From Actinomadura sp. NBRC 104425 (GTDB lineage: Bacteria > Actinomycetota > Actinomycetes > Streptosporangiales > Streptosporangiaceae), in assembly GCF_030269545.1 (NCBI RefSeq), contig NZ_BSTN01000004.1, positions 62,001 to 126,000 on the forward strand: 64,000 nt of DNA. The letters are read 5' to 3'. Each line of letters opens with the position of its first letter. Positions within the stretch are counted from its first letter, which is position 1. Below the pieces are notes generated by a model. The model saw only the letters and a program-made list of their open reading frames with translations. It had not been told where the DNA came from and ran no database searches. The position numbers and the translations under genes were made by a program. Shown piece after piece: positions 29,550 through 38,201 of the stretch.

Positions 29550-30874
29550 GCGCCGAAGGCGGCCGCACGGCCGCGACCCTCGCCCGCCGGCGGGCCCGCG
29601 GGCCCGCCGGCGCGGACGGCGGCGCGGACGGCGCCCGCACGACCGTGATCAGCGGGATCGGCGTGGTCGCGCCGACCGGCATCGGCGTGGCCGAGCACTG
29701 GGCGGCGACCCTGCGCGGCACGTGCAGGCTGGCGCCGATCACCGCGTTCGACACCGCGGAGCTGCCGATCCACGTGGCCGGGCTGGTGACCGGGTTCGAT
29801 GCCGAACGGCTCGTCCCCGACCGGCTGCGGGTGCAGACCGACCGGTGGACGTGGATGGCGCTGGCCGCCGCCGAGATGGCGCTGGCCGACGCGCGGCTGG
29901 ACCCGGCCGCCGAGGACGACCCGTACGCCCTGGGCGTGCTGACCTCCAGCGCGTCCGGCGGCAACGAGTTCGGCCAGCGGGAGATCCAGGCGCTGTACGC
30001 GCAGGGCCCGCAGGACGTCACCGCCTACCAGTCGATCGCCTGGTTCTACGCCGCCAGCACCGGCCAGCTGTCGATCCGGCACGGCATCAAGGGGCCGTGC
30101 GGCGTCATCGTGTCCGACGGCGCCGGCGGCATCGACGTGATGGCGCAGGCCCGGCGGCTGATCCGGCGCGGCACCGAGGCGGTGCTGGCGGGCGGCACCG
30201 AGGCGCCGCTGTCCCCGTACGCGATCACCTGCCAGGGGACGCCGGAGATGAGCGGCGGGCGCGACCCGCGCACCGCCTACCGCCCGTTCGCGCGGTCGGC
30301 GACCGGCGCGGTGCCCGGCGAGGGCGGCGCGATCCTGGTCATGGAGGAGCGCGAACGGGCGCTGCGCCGCGGCGCGCCCACCATCTACGCCGAGCTGGCC
30401 GGCACCGCGTCCACCCACGACGCGCACCGGCCCGCGGGGCCGCCGCCCGACCACCGGCAGCTCGCCCGGGCGATGCGCCTGGCCATCGAACGCGCCGGGC
30501 TCACCCCGCAGGACGTGGACGTGGTGTTCGCCGACGGGGCGGGCGACCCGGCGCGCGACGCGCTGGAGGCCGCGGCGATCCACGAGGTGTTCGCGCACGC
30601 CGTCGGGTCCGTCCCGGTGACGGTGCCCAAGACCATGACGGGGCGGCTCGGCTCGGGCGCCGGCGTGCTCGACGTGGCCTGGGCGGCGCTGGCGCTGCAC
30701 CACGACACGATCCCGCCGTCGGTCAACCTGGACGGCGAGGACTGCTACGGCCTGGACCTGGTCACCGAGCCCCGCGAGCGCGCCGCGCTGCGCCACGCGC
30801 TGGTGGTGGCGCGCGGGTCGGGCGGGTTCAACGCCGCCGCCGTGCTACGGGCGGTGCGCCATGACGTCGGATGA
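29546..30874 (+). CDS. type II polyketide chain-length factor (KS-beta)
   Basis: 442 residues with the thiolase-fold KS architecture but without the nucleophile: the position of KS-alpha Cys184 is Gly192 in VIVSDGAGGIDVM. Antibiotic chain-length factors usually have Gln here, so this subunit is atypical and may not decarboxylate malonyl-ACP in the usual way. The later KS histidine motifs are also lost (FADGAGDPARD; KTMTGRLGSGAG). It sets chain length as a heterodimer with KS-alpha. About 30 extra Ala/Arg/Gly-rich residues precede TTVISGIGVVAP. Its end overlaps the histidine kinase gene on the other strand by 30 bases. Confidence 0.92.
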
Positions 30875-31777
30875 CGCCCCGCCCGCCGCTTCGCCCGGCC
30901 CGTTGCCCGGCGCGCCGGCCCCGGAGCCGGCGGGGAGGCCGGACAGGGCGCCGGACGGGGCGCCGGACGGGGCGCCGGGCGGGCGGCGCGCGGCGGGCAG
31001 CGGCAGCCGGGCGCGCACCAGGAACCCGTCGCCGGGCGGCCGCCCGAAGGTGAACGAGCCGCCCCGCGCGGTGACCGTCTCGACCAGGCCGCGCAGCCCC
31101 TGCCCGCCGGGACCGGCCCAGCCCTCCCCGGGCGGCCGCCCGCCCTCGTCGGTCACGGTGATGCGCAGCTCGTCGCCGTACTCGATCAGCACGCGCAGCC
31201 TGCCGCCGCCGTGCTTGAGCGCGTTGGCCAGGCTCTCCTGCACGACGTGCAGCGCGGTGGTGCGCAGGTCGAGCGGCAACGGTGGCTCGCGCCCGGTCAC
31301 CTCCAGCTCGACCGCGCGCCCGTCGGGCATCCGCCCGACCAGCTCGGCGGCCCGCTGCGACAGCAGCCAGCCGCCGGGCTCGGGGGCGCCGCGCAGCGTG
31401 CCGATGATCTGCCGCATGTCCCGCAGCGTCGCCTGGGCGGTCTCGTCGATCAGCCGGGCCACCGACTGCGCCTGCGCGCTGACCGCCGGCAGCCGCCGCG
31501 AGTGCATGGCGATGACGACCAGCCCGTGCCCGACCGCGTCGTGCAGCTCGCGGGCGATGCGCCGGCGTTCGCGCTGCACGGCCAGGGCGACCTCGTCGGC
31601 AGGCCCCCGGCAAAGGCGGCCGTACCGGTGCACCACCCGGTGCCCCAGCGCCGCCCCCGCCAGCGCGCCGATCGCCGCGCCCCCCGCCACCAGGACGATC
31701 GGGTGGCGGACCCATCGGGCGGGTGCCCGCGCGGTGCGCCCGCCGCTCGCGCGCGGCGCCGTCCGCGGCCGCGTCAC
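30845..31777 (-). CDS. NarL-type sensor histidine kinase closing the polyketide cluster
   Basis: 310 residues. One hydrophobic helix (about residues 27-46) is followed by a HisKA_3 dimerisation domain with phospho-acceptor His79 in RRIARELHDAVGHG, and an ATPase domain with the N box ESLANALKH and glycine-rich lid GGQGLRGL. A Pro/Ala/Gly-rich tail ends the protein. No separate sensor domain is visible. GTG 31777 is preferred over an upstream TTG at 31897, which lies ahead of the promoter. HisKA_3 kinases pair with LuxR-type regulators; the response regulator at 21975 is the obvious candidate partner (inference). Confidence 0.85.
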   Translation of the reverse strand: MTRPRTAPRASGGRTARAPARWVRHPIVLVAGGAAIGALAGAALGHRVVHRYGRLCRGPADEVALAVQRERRRIARELHDAVGHGLVVIAMHSRRLPAVSAQAQSVARLIDETAQATLRDMRQIIGTLRGAPEPGGWLLSQRAAELVGRMPDGRAVELEVTGREPPLPLDLRTTALHVVQESLANALKHGGGRLRVLIEYGDELRITVTDEGGRPPGEGWAGPGGQGLRGLVETVTARGGSFTFGRPPGDGFLVRARLPLPAARRPPGAPSGAPSGALSGLPAGSGAGAPGNGPGEAAGGASSDVMAHRP

Positions 31778-31853
31778 GGCCCCGTGTCCCTGGTCAACTC
31801 GCCCCCGAAGATGTCGCCCCGCCGACCCCCTGCACCGTCGTCGACCAGTCAGG

Positions 31854-31882
31854 ATGCTAGGCGCGCCGGACAAGGTGATCAA
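31854..31882 (-). promoter_or_regulatory. promoter of the histidine kinase gene
   Basis: TTGATC (31882-31877) and TAGCAT (31859-31854) with exactly 17 bp between them on the minus strand. The predicted 5' leader to GTG 31777 is about 70 bases. Confidence 0.7.
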
Positions 31883-31978
31883 GAAGACGAGTGTCAAGAA
31901 TGCCGTCGCACCCGGTAGATCATGATGTCCGTGACAGGGCCCCGGTGCCCGCAGCGGGGGCGCGGCCGGACCGGGCCG

Positions 31979-33994
31979 TCACCGGTCGGCGTCCGAGCGG
32001 CGGTGCGGCAGGGGGATGACCCGGCGGACGCGGTGGCGGCTGTTCATGGCGGCGCGTTCAGCCCGGCGGGCCTGCGCCTCGGTGCCGGCCGAAGCCAGCT
32101 GCCATGGGACGCTGCACACCATGACGCCGGGGCGGAACAGCAGCCGGGCCTTCAGGCGCAGGGCGCTCTGGTTGTGCAGCACCTGCTCCCACCAGTGCCC
32201 GACGACGTACTCGGGGATGAACACGCACACCACGTCGCGGGGGCTCCGGCGGCGGACGCGCGACACGTAGTCCAGCACCGGGCCGGTGATGTCCCGGTAC
32301 GGGGAGTCCAGGACGACCAGCGGCACCGGGATGTCGCGTTCCCGCCACTCGCGCTCCAGCCCCGCCACCTGGGCGGGGGAGCCGTCCACCGTGACGGCGG
32401 TCAGGGTGCTGGGATGGGTGGCGCGGGCGAACGCCAGCGCCCGCAGGGTCGGGGTGTGCAGTCTGGACACCAGCACCACCGCGTGGATGCGGCTGGGCAG
32501 CGGCACCGGCTCGTCGCCCGGCCGCAGCTCGGCGTCCAGCCGGTCGTAGTGCCGCCGGATCGCCTTCATCATCCAGAACAGCAGCGGCGTCGCCACGCAC
32601 ACGATCCAGGCGCCGTGGGTGAACTTGGAGACGACCACGATCGCCAGGACCAGCGCGGTCAGCGTGCCGCCCAGCCCGTTGACCAGCCGGGCCCGGCGGA
32701 TGCGGCCGCGGGGCGCGGCGCCGCCGGTGCGCAGCGTCCGGGTCCAGTGCCGCACCATGCCCCACTGGCTGAGCGTGAACGACACGAACACCCCGATGAT
32801 GTACAGCTGGATCAGCCGGGTGGTACTGGCGTCGAACGCCCAGATCAGCGCGATCGCCAGCAGCGCCAGCAGCACGATGCCGTTGCTGAACACCAGCCGG
32901 TCGCCGCGGCGGCCGAACTGGCGCGGCAGGTGGCCGTCCTCGCCCAGGATCGAGGCCAGGATCGGGAACCCGTTGAACGCGGTGTTGGCCGCCAGCACCA
33001 GGACCGCCGCGGTGAACACCGCGACCAGGAAGAACGGCACCGAGCCGGCGCCGAACACCGCCGCCGCCTCCTGCGCGATCACGGTCTTCTGCATATAGCC
33101 CGGGGGCGCGCCCGCCAGCCGCCCCGGGGCGTCGGTGACGTGCACGCGGGCCGTCACCGCCAGCGCCGTGATGCCCGCGAACATCGTCACGGTGAGGGCG
33201 CCCATGAGCGCCAGGGTGGCCGCGGCGTTGGCCGCTTTGGGCGGCCGGAAGTTCGGCACCCCGTTGCTGACCGCCTCCACGCCGGTCAGCGCGGTGCAGC
33301 CCTGGGAGAAGGAGCGCAGCACGATCGCCGCGGCCAGCAGCCCGGCGGCGTGGTGGGCCGGCTCCACGCGCAGCGACGCCGACTCGGCCACCGGCACGCC
33401 GCCGGTCAGCGCGCGGACCGCACCCCAGGCGAGCATGGCGAACACGACGGTGACGAAACCGTAGGTGGGGATCGCGAACACCGTGCCCGACTCCTTGACG
33501 CCGCGCAGGTTCATCACCGTCAGCACCGCGATCATCGCGACGCACAGCTGCACCGCGTACGGGTGCAGCGCGGGGAACGCCGACACGATGTTGGCGACCC
33601 CGGCGGCCACCGACACCGCCACCGTCAGCACGTAGTCGATCAGCAGCGCGCCGGCGGCGACCAGCGAGGCGTTCAGGCCCAGGTTGGCGCGGCTGACCGC
33701 GTACGCGCCGCCGCCGTTGGGATAGGCGCGGCAGGTCTGCCGGTACGACATCACCACCACGGCCAGCAGGGCGATCACCGCCGCGGCCACCCAGGGCGCC
33801 AGGTGCAGCAGCGCCATGCCGCCCAGACCCAGCCCGAGCAGGATCTCCTCGGTGGCGTAGGCGTTCGACGACAGGGGGTCGCTGCAGAACACCGGCAGCG
33901 CCAGGCGTTTGGGCAACAGCGTCTCGCCCATCTGCTGGGTGCGCATCGGGCGACCCACGAGCAAGCGCTTGGGAAGTCCAAGGACGGCCTTCAC
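31979..33994 (-). CDS. KimA-like potassium importer (APC superfamily)
   Basis: 671 residues: twelve or so transmembrane helices followed by a cytosolic C-terminal domain of about 170 residues. It follows the Bacillus KimA (YdaO) pattern closely over the whole length as I remember it: SSNAYATEEIL, SYRQTCRAYPNGGGAYAVS, LIDYVLTVAVS, GCTALTGVEAVSN, VLAANTAFNGFP and the C-terminal WEQVLHNQSALRL. KimA is a high-affinity H+/K+ symporter inhibited by c-di-AMP at its C-terminal domain (established for Bacillus). GTG 33994 is chosen for GAGGTGG upstream; GTG 34003 is possible. I looked for a c-di-AMP riboswitch in the leader and did not find a convincing one. Confidence 0.85.
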   Translation of the reverse strand: MKAVLGLPKRLLVGRPMRTQQMGETLLPKRLALPVFCSDPLSSNAYATEEILLGLGLGGMALLHLAPWVAAAVIALLAVVVMSYRQTCRAYPNGGGAYAVSRANLGLNASLVAAGALLIDYVLTVAVSVAAGVANIVSAFPALHPYAVQLCVAMIAVLTVMNLRGVKESGTVFAIPTYGFVTVVFAMLAWGAVRALTGGVPVAESASLRVEPAHHAAGLLAAAIVLRSFSQGCTALTGVEAVSNGVPNFRPPKAANAAATLALMGALTVTMFAGITALAVTARVHVTDAPGRLAGAPPGYMQKTVIAQEAAAVFGAGSVPFFLVAVFTAAVLVLAANTAFNGFPILASILGEDGHLPRQFGRRGDRLVFSNGIVLLALLAIALIWAFDASTTRLIQLYIIGVFVSFTLSQWGMVRHWTRTLRTGGAAPRGRIRRARLVNGLGGTLTALVLAIVVVSKFTHGAWIVCVATPLLFWMMKAIRRHYDRLDAELRPGDEPVPLPSRIHAVVLVSRLHTPTLRALAFARATHPSTLTAVTVDGSPAQVAGLEREWRERDIPVPLVVLDSPYRDITGPVLDYVSRVRRRSPRDVVCVFIPEYVVGHWWEQVLHNQSALRLKARLLFRPGVMVCSVPWQLASAGTEAQARRAERAAMNSRHRVRRVIPLPHRRSDADR

Positions 33995-34190
33995 GGCGAC
34001 CACCTCATGCGCCGCCTACCCGGCCGGGTTTCCGCCTAACGGCGAGGCCGGGCCGAGGACGCCGGGCCGTGGCCGTTTCCCGTGCGGCCGGGGCGGAATA
34101 CCGTCCCGTGGCGCGCGGTTCCACGGCACGTCCGATCACCTTGGGGCCGTGCGGCCGCGACGTCCGCGCGGCGGCAGTGAGGGGGGAGTC

Positions 34191-35099
34191 ATGACCGACT
34201 ACGGCCACGACCTCATGTTCGGCGCGTTCATCACCCCGGGCAGCGCCGACCCGAAACACGTGCTGGACCTGGCGCAGGAGGCCGAGGCCGCCGGCCTCGA
34301 CCTGGTGACGTTCCAGGACCACCCCTACCAGCCGCGCTTCCTGGACACCTGGACGCTGCTGTCCTACGTGGCGGCGCGCACCGAGCGCGTCCGCCTTTCG
34401 GGCAACGTGCTGAACCTGCCGCTGCGTCCGCCCGCGGTGCTGGCGCGCGCGGCGGCGAGCCTCGACCTGCTCAGCGGCGGCCGCTTCGAGCTCGGCCTGG
34501 GCGCCGGCGGTTTCCGGGACGCCATCGCGGCCATGGGCGGGCCCAGCCTCACCCCCGCGCAGAGCGTCGACGCGCTCAGCGAGGCCATCGACGTCATCCG
34601 CGGCGTCTGGGACGCCGGCAACACCGCGCGGTTGCGCATCGACGGCGCCTACCACCGGGTGGACGGCGCCAAGCGCGGCCCGGCCCCCGCCCACGACATC
34701 GGGATCTGGCTGGGCGCCTACAAGCCCCGCATGCTGCGTCTGGTCGGCGGGAAGGCCGACGGGTGGCTGCCCTCGCTGCCGTACCTGGACGGCGTGCACC
34801 GGCTCGCCGAAGGCAACGCGGTCATCGACGAGGCCGCCGCCGCGGCCGGACGCGACCCCGCCGCGGTGCGCCGCCTGCTCAACATCGGCGGCCGGTTCGG
34901 GTCCGGCGGCGAGGAGCCGTTCACCGGACCGCCCGCGCGGTGGGCCGAGCAACTGGCCGAGCTGGCCCTGGAGTACGGCGTCAGCGGCTTCATCGCCATG
35001 GCCGACGACCCCGCCTTCCTGCGCACGTTCGGCCAGGAGGTCGCCCCCGCGACCCGCGAACTGGTCGCCTCCGCCCGCGCGTCCGCCGCCCCCGCCTGA
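34191..35099 (+). CDS. LLM-class (F420-dependent) oxidoreductase
   Basis: 302-residue luciferase-like TIM-barrel protein. Typical segments: LDLAQEAEAAGLDLVTFQDHPY, ARTERVRLSGNVLNLPLRPPAVLARAAASLD (cofactor-binding region) and SGGRFELGLGAGGF. In actinobacteria most such proteins use coenzyme F420; the substrate cannot be predicted. ATG 34191 follows GGGGGGAG. A DoxX-like gene follows 74 bases later on the same strand and may be co-transcribed. The gap 34004-34190 upstream is shared with the divergent KimA gene. Confidence 0.85.
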   Translation: MTDYGHDLMFGAFITPGSADPKHVLDLAQEAEAAGLDLVTFQDHPYQPRFLDTWTLLSYVAARTERVRLSGNVLNLPLRPPAVLARAAASLDLLSGGRFELGLGAGGFRDAIAAMGGPSLTPAQSVDALSEAIDVIRGVWDAGNTARLRIDGAYHRVDGAKRGPAPAHDIGIWLGAYKPRMLRLVGGKADGWLPSLPYLDGVHRLAEGNAVIDEAAAAAGRDPAAVRRLLNIGGRFGSGGEEPFTGPPARWAEQLAELALEYGVSGFIAMADDPAFLRTFGQEVAPATRELVASARASAAPA

Positions 35100-35173
35100 C
35101 CTGGCCGGGCCCGGTCCCGGACGCGCCCCGCCCCCCATCGCATGCCCGACCGTCCGTCCACCAGGAGGATGCG

Positions 35174-35599
35174 ATGAAGCTGAGGACCGTTCCGGGCCGC
35201 CTCGCCTGCGGCGCGTACATCCTGCACAGCGGGCTGGAGCTGTGGAAGGGGGACAAGGAGCAAGCCGCGGCCACGCACGGCATGGCGGCCGCCGCCTTCC
35301 CGTTCCTGCGCGACGTCCCGCCGCACCGATTCCTGCGCCTACTGGCCGCCGGGCAGATCGCCACCGGCGCCGCGCTGCTCGCGCCGTTCGTGCCGAGCGC
35401 CCTGGCGGGGGCCGCCCTCACCGGGTTCGGCGGCTCCCTGGTCGCGTTCTACCTGCGCGCCCCCGGCCTGCGCAAACCCGGCAGCGTCTGGCCCAGCCGG
35501 GAGGGCATCGGCGTCAGCAAGGACGTCTGGCTCCTCGGCATCGGCCTCGGCCTGCTGGCCGACGCGGCCACCGAGCGCCGCGCACCGGAACGCGGCTGA
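35174..35599 (+). CDS. DoxX-family-like small membrane protein
   Basis: 141 residues with about four hydrophobic helices, the last two being LAGAALTGFGGSLVAFYL and DVWLLGIGLGLLADA. Overall size and helix spacing fit the DoxX/DoxD-like family of small cytoplasmic membrane proteins linked to redox stress; no catalytic residues are known for most members. AGGAGG precedes the ATG at 35174. It lies downstream of the LLM gene and is followed by a strong hairpin terminator. Confidence 0.7.
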   Translation: MKLRTVPGRLACGAYILHSGLELWKGDKEQAAATHGMAAAAFPFLRDVPPHRFLRLLAAGQIATGAALLAPFVPSALAGAALTGFGGSLVAFYLRAPGLRKPGSVWPSREGIGVSKDVWLLGIGLGLLADAATERRAPERG

Positions 35600-35656
35600 T
35601 CGTCTCCCTCTGCCGGGGTGATGCCTCTCGTCACGGGGCGGCGGCCGCCGCGCCGC

Positions 35657-35689
35657 GTGCCGTCCCGGGTCGACCGCCCGGGACGGCAC
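35657..35689 (+). terminator. hairpin terminator after the DoxX-like gene
   Basis: A perfect 13-bp stem (GTGCCGTCCCGGG at 35657-35669 with its complement at 35677-35689) around a 7-base loop, followed by CTTGTG. Confidence 0.75.
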
Positions 35690-35756
35690 CTTGTGATCTA
35701 CAACGTAAAGGCGTCGGCCGGGTCGCCGCGGCGCCATGCCGGGTCTTCCTATGGAC

Positions 35757-35775
35757 CATAATGATGGTTGTCATT
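35757..35775 (+). promoter_or_regulatory. -10 element and palindromic operator before the GntR gene
   Basis: CATAAT (35757-35762) is a near-consensus -10, though no good -35 is seen. The inverted repeat AATGA-TGGTTG-TCATT (35760-35775) overlaps it and the predicted transcript start, as expected for an autoregulated GntR repressor. Confidence 0.55.
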
Positions 35776-35801
35776 GATTCAGGAAGACGGGTAGGGACGA
35801 C

Positions 35802-36530
35802 GTGGCGCAGCCGCATATCAAACGGGGGGTGAAGGTCGGCGAGGCGATCGCGCAGGACATCGTGCGGAAGATCGGCGCGGAGGGGCTGGCACCGGGCACG
35901 CCGCTGCCGTCCGAGGCCCAGATGATCGAGGAGTACGGCGTCGGGCGCGGGTCGCTGCGCGAGGCGCTGCGCATCCTGGAGGTGCACGGCCTCATCTCGA
36001 TCAAGCCGGGCCCGCGCGGCGGGCCGATCGTCGCCGAGGTCAGCGCGGCCGCCTTCGGCCAGATGGCGTCGCTGTACTTCCAGGCGGCGCGGATGACCTT
36101 CCGGGAGCTGATGGAGGCCCGGCTGGTGATGGAGCCGGTCATGGCGCGGCTGGCCGCCGAGCGCCGCGAACCCGACAAGGTCGAGCTGCTCAGGAGCATC
36201 GCCCAGGGCACGCCGCTGGACGACGACGCCGGCTACCTCAGCCACAGCGGCGACTTCCACCGCCTGGTCGCGTCCATGTCGGGCAACGGCATGCTCAACC
36301 TCTACAGCGCCTCGCTCGGGCACATCTTCCACGACCGGGTCAGCGGGATGTTCTTCCCCAAGGCCCGCCGCGCCAAGGTGCGCGAGGCGCACGCCGCCAT
36401 CGCGCAGGCGATCGCCGACTCCGACGCCGACGCGGCCGACAAGCTGATGCGCGACCACATGCAGGAGTACGCCACCTACGTGCGGCGCAAGCAGCCGGCG
36501 CTGATGAACGAGGTCGTCGGCTGGCGCTGA
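35802..36530 (+). CDS. FadR-type GntR regulator 1
   Basis: 242 residues. N-terminal winged helix-turn-helix (GEAIAQDIVRKI, PLPSEAQMIEEYGVGRGSLREALR, then the wing KPGPRGGPIV), and a C-terminal all-helical FCD domain with the metal-ligand pattern seen in FADR-family proteins (HSGDFHRLV, then HAAIAQAI). These regulators respond to acyl-CoAs or carboxylic acids. GTG at 35802 fits the spacing from the -10 at 35757. It stands at the edge of the beta-oxidation genes 36575-43407 and is a good candidate for their regulator. About 45% similar by eye to the second GntR at 43480. Confidence 0.87.
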   Translation: MAQPHIKRGVKVGEAIAQDIVRKIGAEGLAPGTPLPSEAQMIEEYGVGRGSLREALRILEVHGLISIKPGPRGGPIVAEVSAAAFGQMASLYFQAARMTFRELMEARLVMEPVMARLAAERREPDKVELLRSIAQGTPLDDDAGYLSHSGDFHRLVASMSGNGMLNLYSASLGHIFHDRVSGMFFPKARRAKVREAHAAIAQAIADSDADAADKLMRDHMQEYATYVRRKQPALMNEVVGWR

Positions 36531-36574
36531 CGGCGCGCGGCGCGCCGGGCGGCGGGCCTTCGGGGCCGTCCCTT

Positions 36575-37357
36575 TCAGGAGCCGGTCCAGCGCGGGGCGC
36601 GCTTCTCCACGAACGCCCGCGCGCCCTCCTTGGCGTCGGCCGACTCGCGGACCGGGGCGACGATCTCCTCCTGCCGGGCGAACTGCTCGTCCAGCGTCCA
36701 GTCCGCGGACTCCACCAGCACCCGCTTGGACGCCGCCAGCGCCAGCGGCGCGTTCGCGGCGATCTCCTCCGCCAGCTGCAGCGCCCCGGCGAGGGCCTTG
36801 CCGGGGTCGGTGAGCCGGCCGACCAGGCGGACCTCGGCGGCGTCGGTGGCGGGCCACATCCGCCCGGTCAGCGCCAGCTCCATCGCCAGGTGGTACGGCA
36901 CCCGCCGCTGCAGCCGCAGCAGGCCTCCGGCGGCCGCCGTCAGGCCCCGCTTGACCTCCGGCAGCCCGAATGTGGCCGCCCGCGACGCCACGATCAGGTC
37001 GCAGGCCAGGGCGATCTCGAACCCGCCGGCGAGGGCGTACCCCTCCACGGCGGCGATCAGCGGTGTGCGCGGCGGCCGCTGCACCAGCCCGGCCAGGCCG
37101 CGCCCCTCCACGACGGGCCGCTCGCCGCGCGCGAACCCCTTGAGGTCCATGCCCGCGCAGAACGTCCCGCCCGCCCCGGTGATCACGCCGACGGCCAGGT
37201 CGGGGCGGGCGTCCAGCAGGTCCAGCGCCTCGGCGATGCGGTGCGCCATGTTCCGCGTCACGGCGTTGCGGGCGGCGGGCCGGTTCATGGTGAGCACCAG
37301 CACCGGGCCGCGCTCCTCCACCAGCAGTTCCGGCTCCGCGCCGGCGGTCTGGCTCAT
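36575..37357 (-). CDS. enoyl-CoA hydratase/isomerase (crotonase family)
   Basis: 260-residue crotonase. Oxyanion-hole segments are NRPAARNAV with [13 protein letters not shown] (first) and [17 protein letters not shown] (second). It probably hydrates a 2-enoyl-CoA. The position of the second general acid/base (around [20 protein letters not shown]) lacks the usual Glu pair of classic hydratases, so isomerase or other crotonase chemistry is possible. AGGAG precedes ATG 37357. It is the last gene of the minus-strand set thiolase-dehydrogenase-crotonase. Confidence 0.85.
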   Translation of the reverse strand: MSQTAGAEPELLVEERGPVLVLTMNRPAARNAVTRNMAHRIAEALDLLDARPDLAVGVITGAGGTFCAGMDLKGFARGERPVVEGRGLAGLVQRPPRTPLIAAVEGYALAGGFEIALACDLIVASRAATFGLPEVKRGLTAAAGGLLRLQRRVPYHLAMELALTGRMWPATDAAEVRLVGRLTDPGKALAGALQLAEEIAANAPLALAASKRVLVESADWTLDEQFARQEEIVAPVRESADAKEGARAFVEKRAPRWTGS

Positions 37358-37384
37358 CTTCGGTCTCCTTCGACGATCCGGCGG

Positions 37385-38143
37385 TCAGCGGGGGGCCATG
37401 CGCAGCGCGCCGTCCAGGCGGATGGTCTCGCCGTTCAGCATCCTGTTCTCGATGATCTGCAGGGCCAGCGAGGCGTACTCGTCGGGGACGCCGAGCCGGT
37501 TGGGGTGGGGGACGCTCCTGCCGAGGGACTCGCGCACGTCCTCGGGCAGGCGGGCCAGGATGGGGGTGTCGAACAGCCCGGGCGCGATCGTGGTGACCCG
37601 GATCAGCCGCGACGCCAGGTCGCGCGCGGCCACCAGCGTCATGCCGACCACGCCCGCCTTCGCCGACGCGTACGGGATCTGGCCGATCTGCCCCTCCCAC
37701 GCGGCGACCGACGCGGTCAGCACGCACACGCCGCGTTCGCCGCCGACGGGCTCGTTGCGGGCCATCCGCGCGGCCGCCAGCCGCAGCACGTTGAACGTCC
37801 CGATCAGGTTGATCCGCACGATCCGCTCGTAGGTCTCCAGCGACCCGGGGGAGCCGTCGCGGCCGACGAGCCGGACCGGCCCGCCGCGTCCCGCGCAGTG
37901 CACCAGGGCGCGCAGCGGCGCGGCCGCCTCGGCGGCGTCGAGCGCGGCCTGCACGCCTTCGGGTTCGGTGACGTCGGCGGGGGCGAAGGTGCCGCCGATC
38001 CGGCCGGCGACGGCCGCGCCGTCGGACTCGGGCAGGTCGAGGACGACCACGTGGGCGCCGCGCTCGGCGAGCCGCGCCGCGGTGGCCGCGCCCAGGCCCG
38101 AGGCGCCGCCGGTGACGATGACCGATGTTCCTTTGACGTCCAC
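37385..38143 (-). CDS. short-chain 3-hydroxyacyl-CoA dehydrogenase (HSD17B10-type SDR)
   Basis: 252-residue short-chain dehydrogenase. Cofactor motif TGGASGLG (residues 11-18), NAD preference suggested by the acidic VLDLPES after beta-2, catalytic Ser in [10 protein letters not shown] and YASAK. The C-terminal part ([21 protein letters not shown], then FPHP-like VPHPNRLG) matches type II 3-hydroxyacyl-CoA dehydrogenases, which oxidise short branched hydroxyacyl-CoAs and steroids. It lies between the thiolase and the crotonase genes on the same strand, completing a beta-oxidation set. Confidence 0.88.
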   Translation of the reverse strand: MDVKGTSVIVTGGASGLGAATAARLAERGAHVVVLDLPESDGAAVAGRIGGTFAPADVTEPEGVQAALDAAEAAAPLRALVHCAGRGGPVRLVGRDGSPGSLETYERIVRINLIGTFNVLRLAAARMARNEPVGGERGVCVLTASVAAWEGQIGQIPYASAKAGVVGMTLVAARDLASRLIRVTTIAPGLFDTPILARLPEDVRESLGRSVPHPNRLGVPDEYASLALQIIENRMLNGETIRLDGALRMAPR

Positions 38144-38201
38144 GCGGGTGTCTCCGTTTCGCGATGGTGGCGGGGCGGGAAGGCGGGTTCGGCAGGCGGG
38201 G

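Noticed and set aside
31778..31897. TTG start at 31897 for the histidine kinase
   Set aside because: It lies upstream of a good TTGATC-N17-TAGCAT promoter, and the extra residues have no domain or hydrophobic pattern.
33995..34190. c-di-AMP (ydaO-type) riboswitch before the KimA-like gene
   Set aside because: Only the terminal CCGGGTAGGCGGC resembles the motif; the conserved core and the paired 5' strand could not be found by eye.
36531..36547. Hairpin CGGCGCG-CGG-CGCGCCG between GntR 1 and the crotonase gene as a terminator
   Set aside because: The 7-bp stem with a 3-base loop is short and made only of G and C, so it is not distinguishable from background in this genome.
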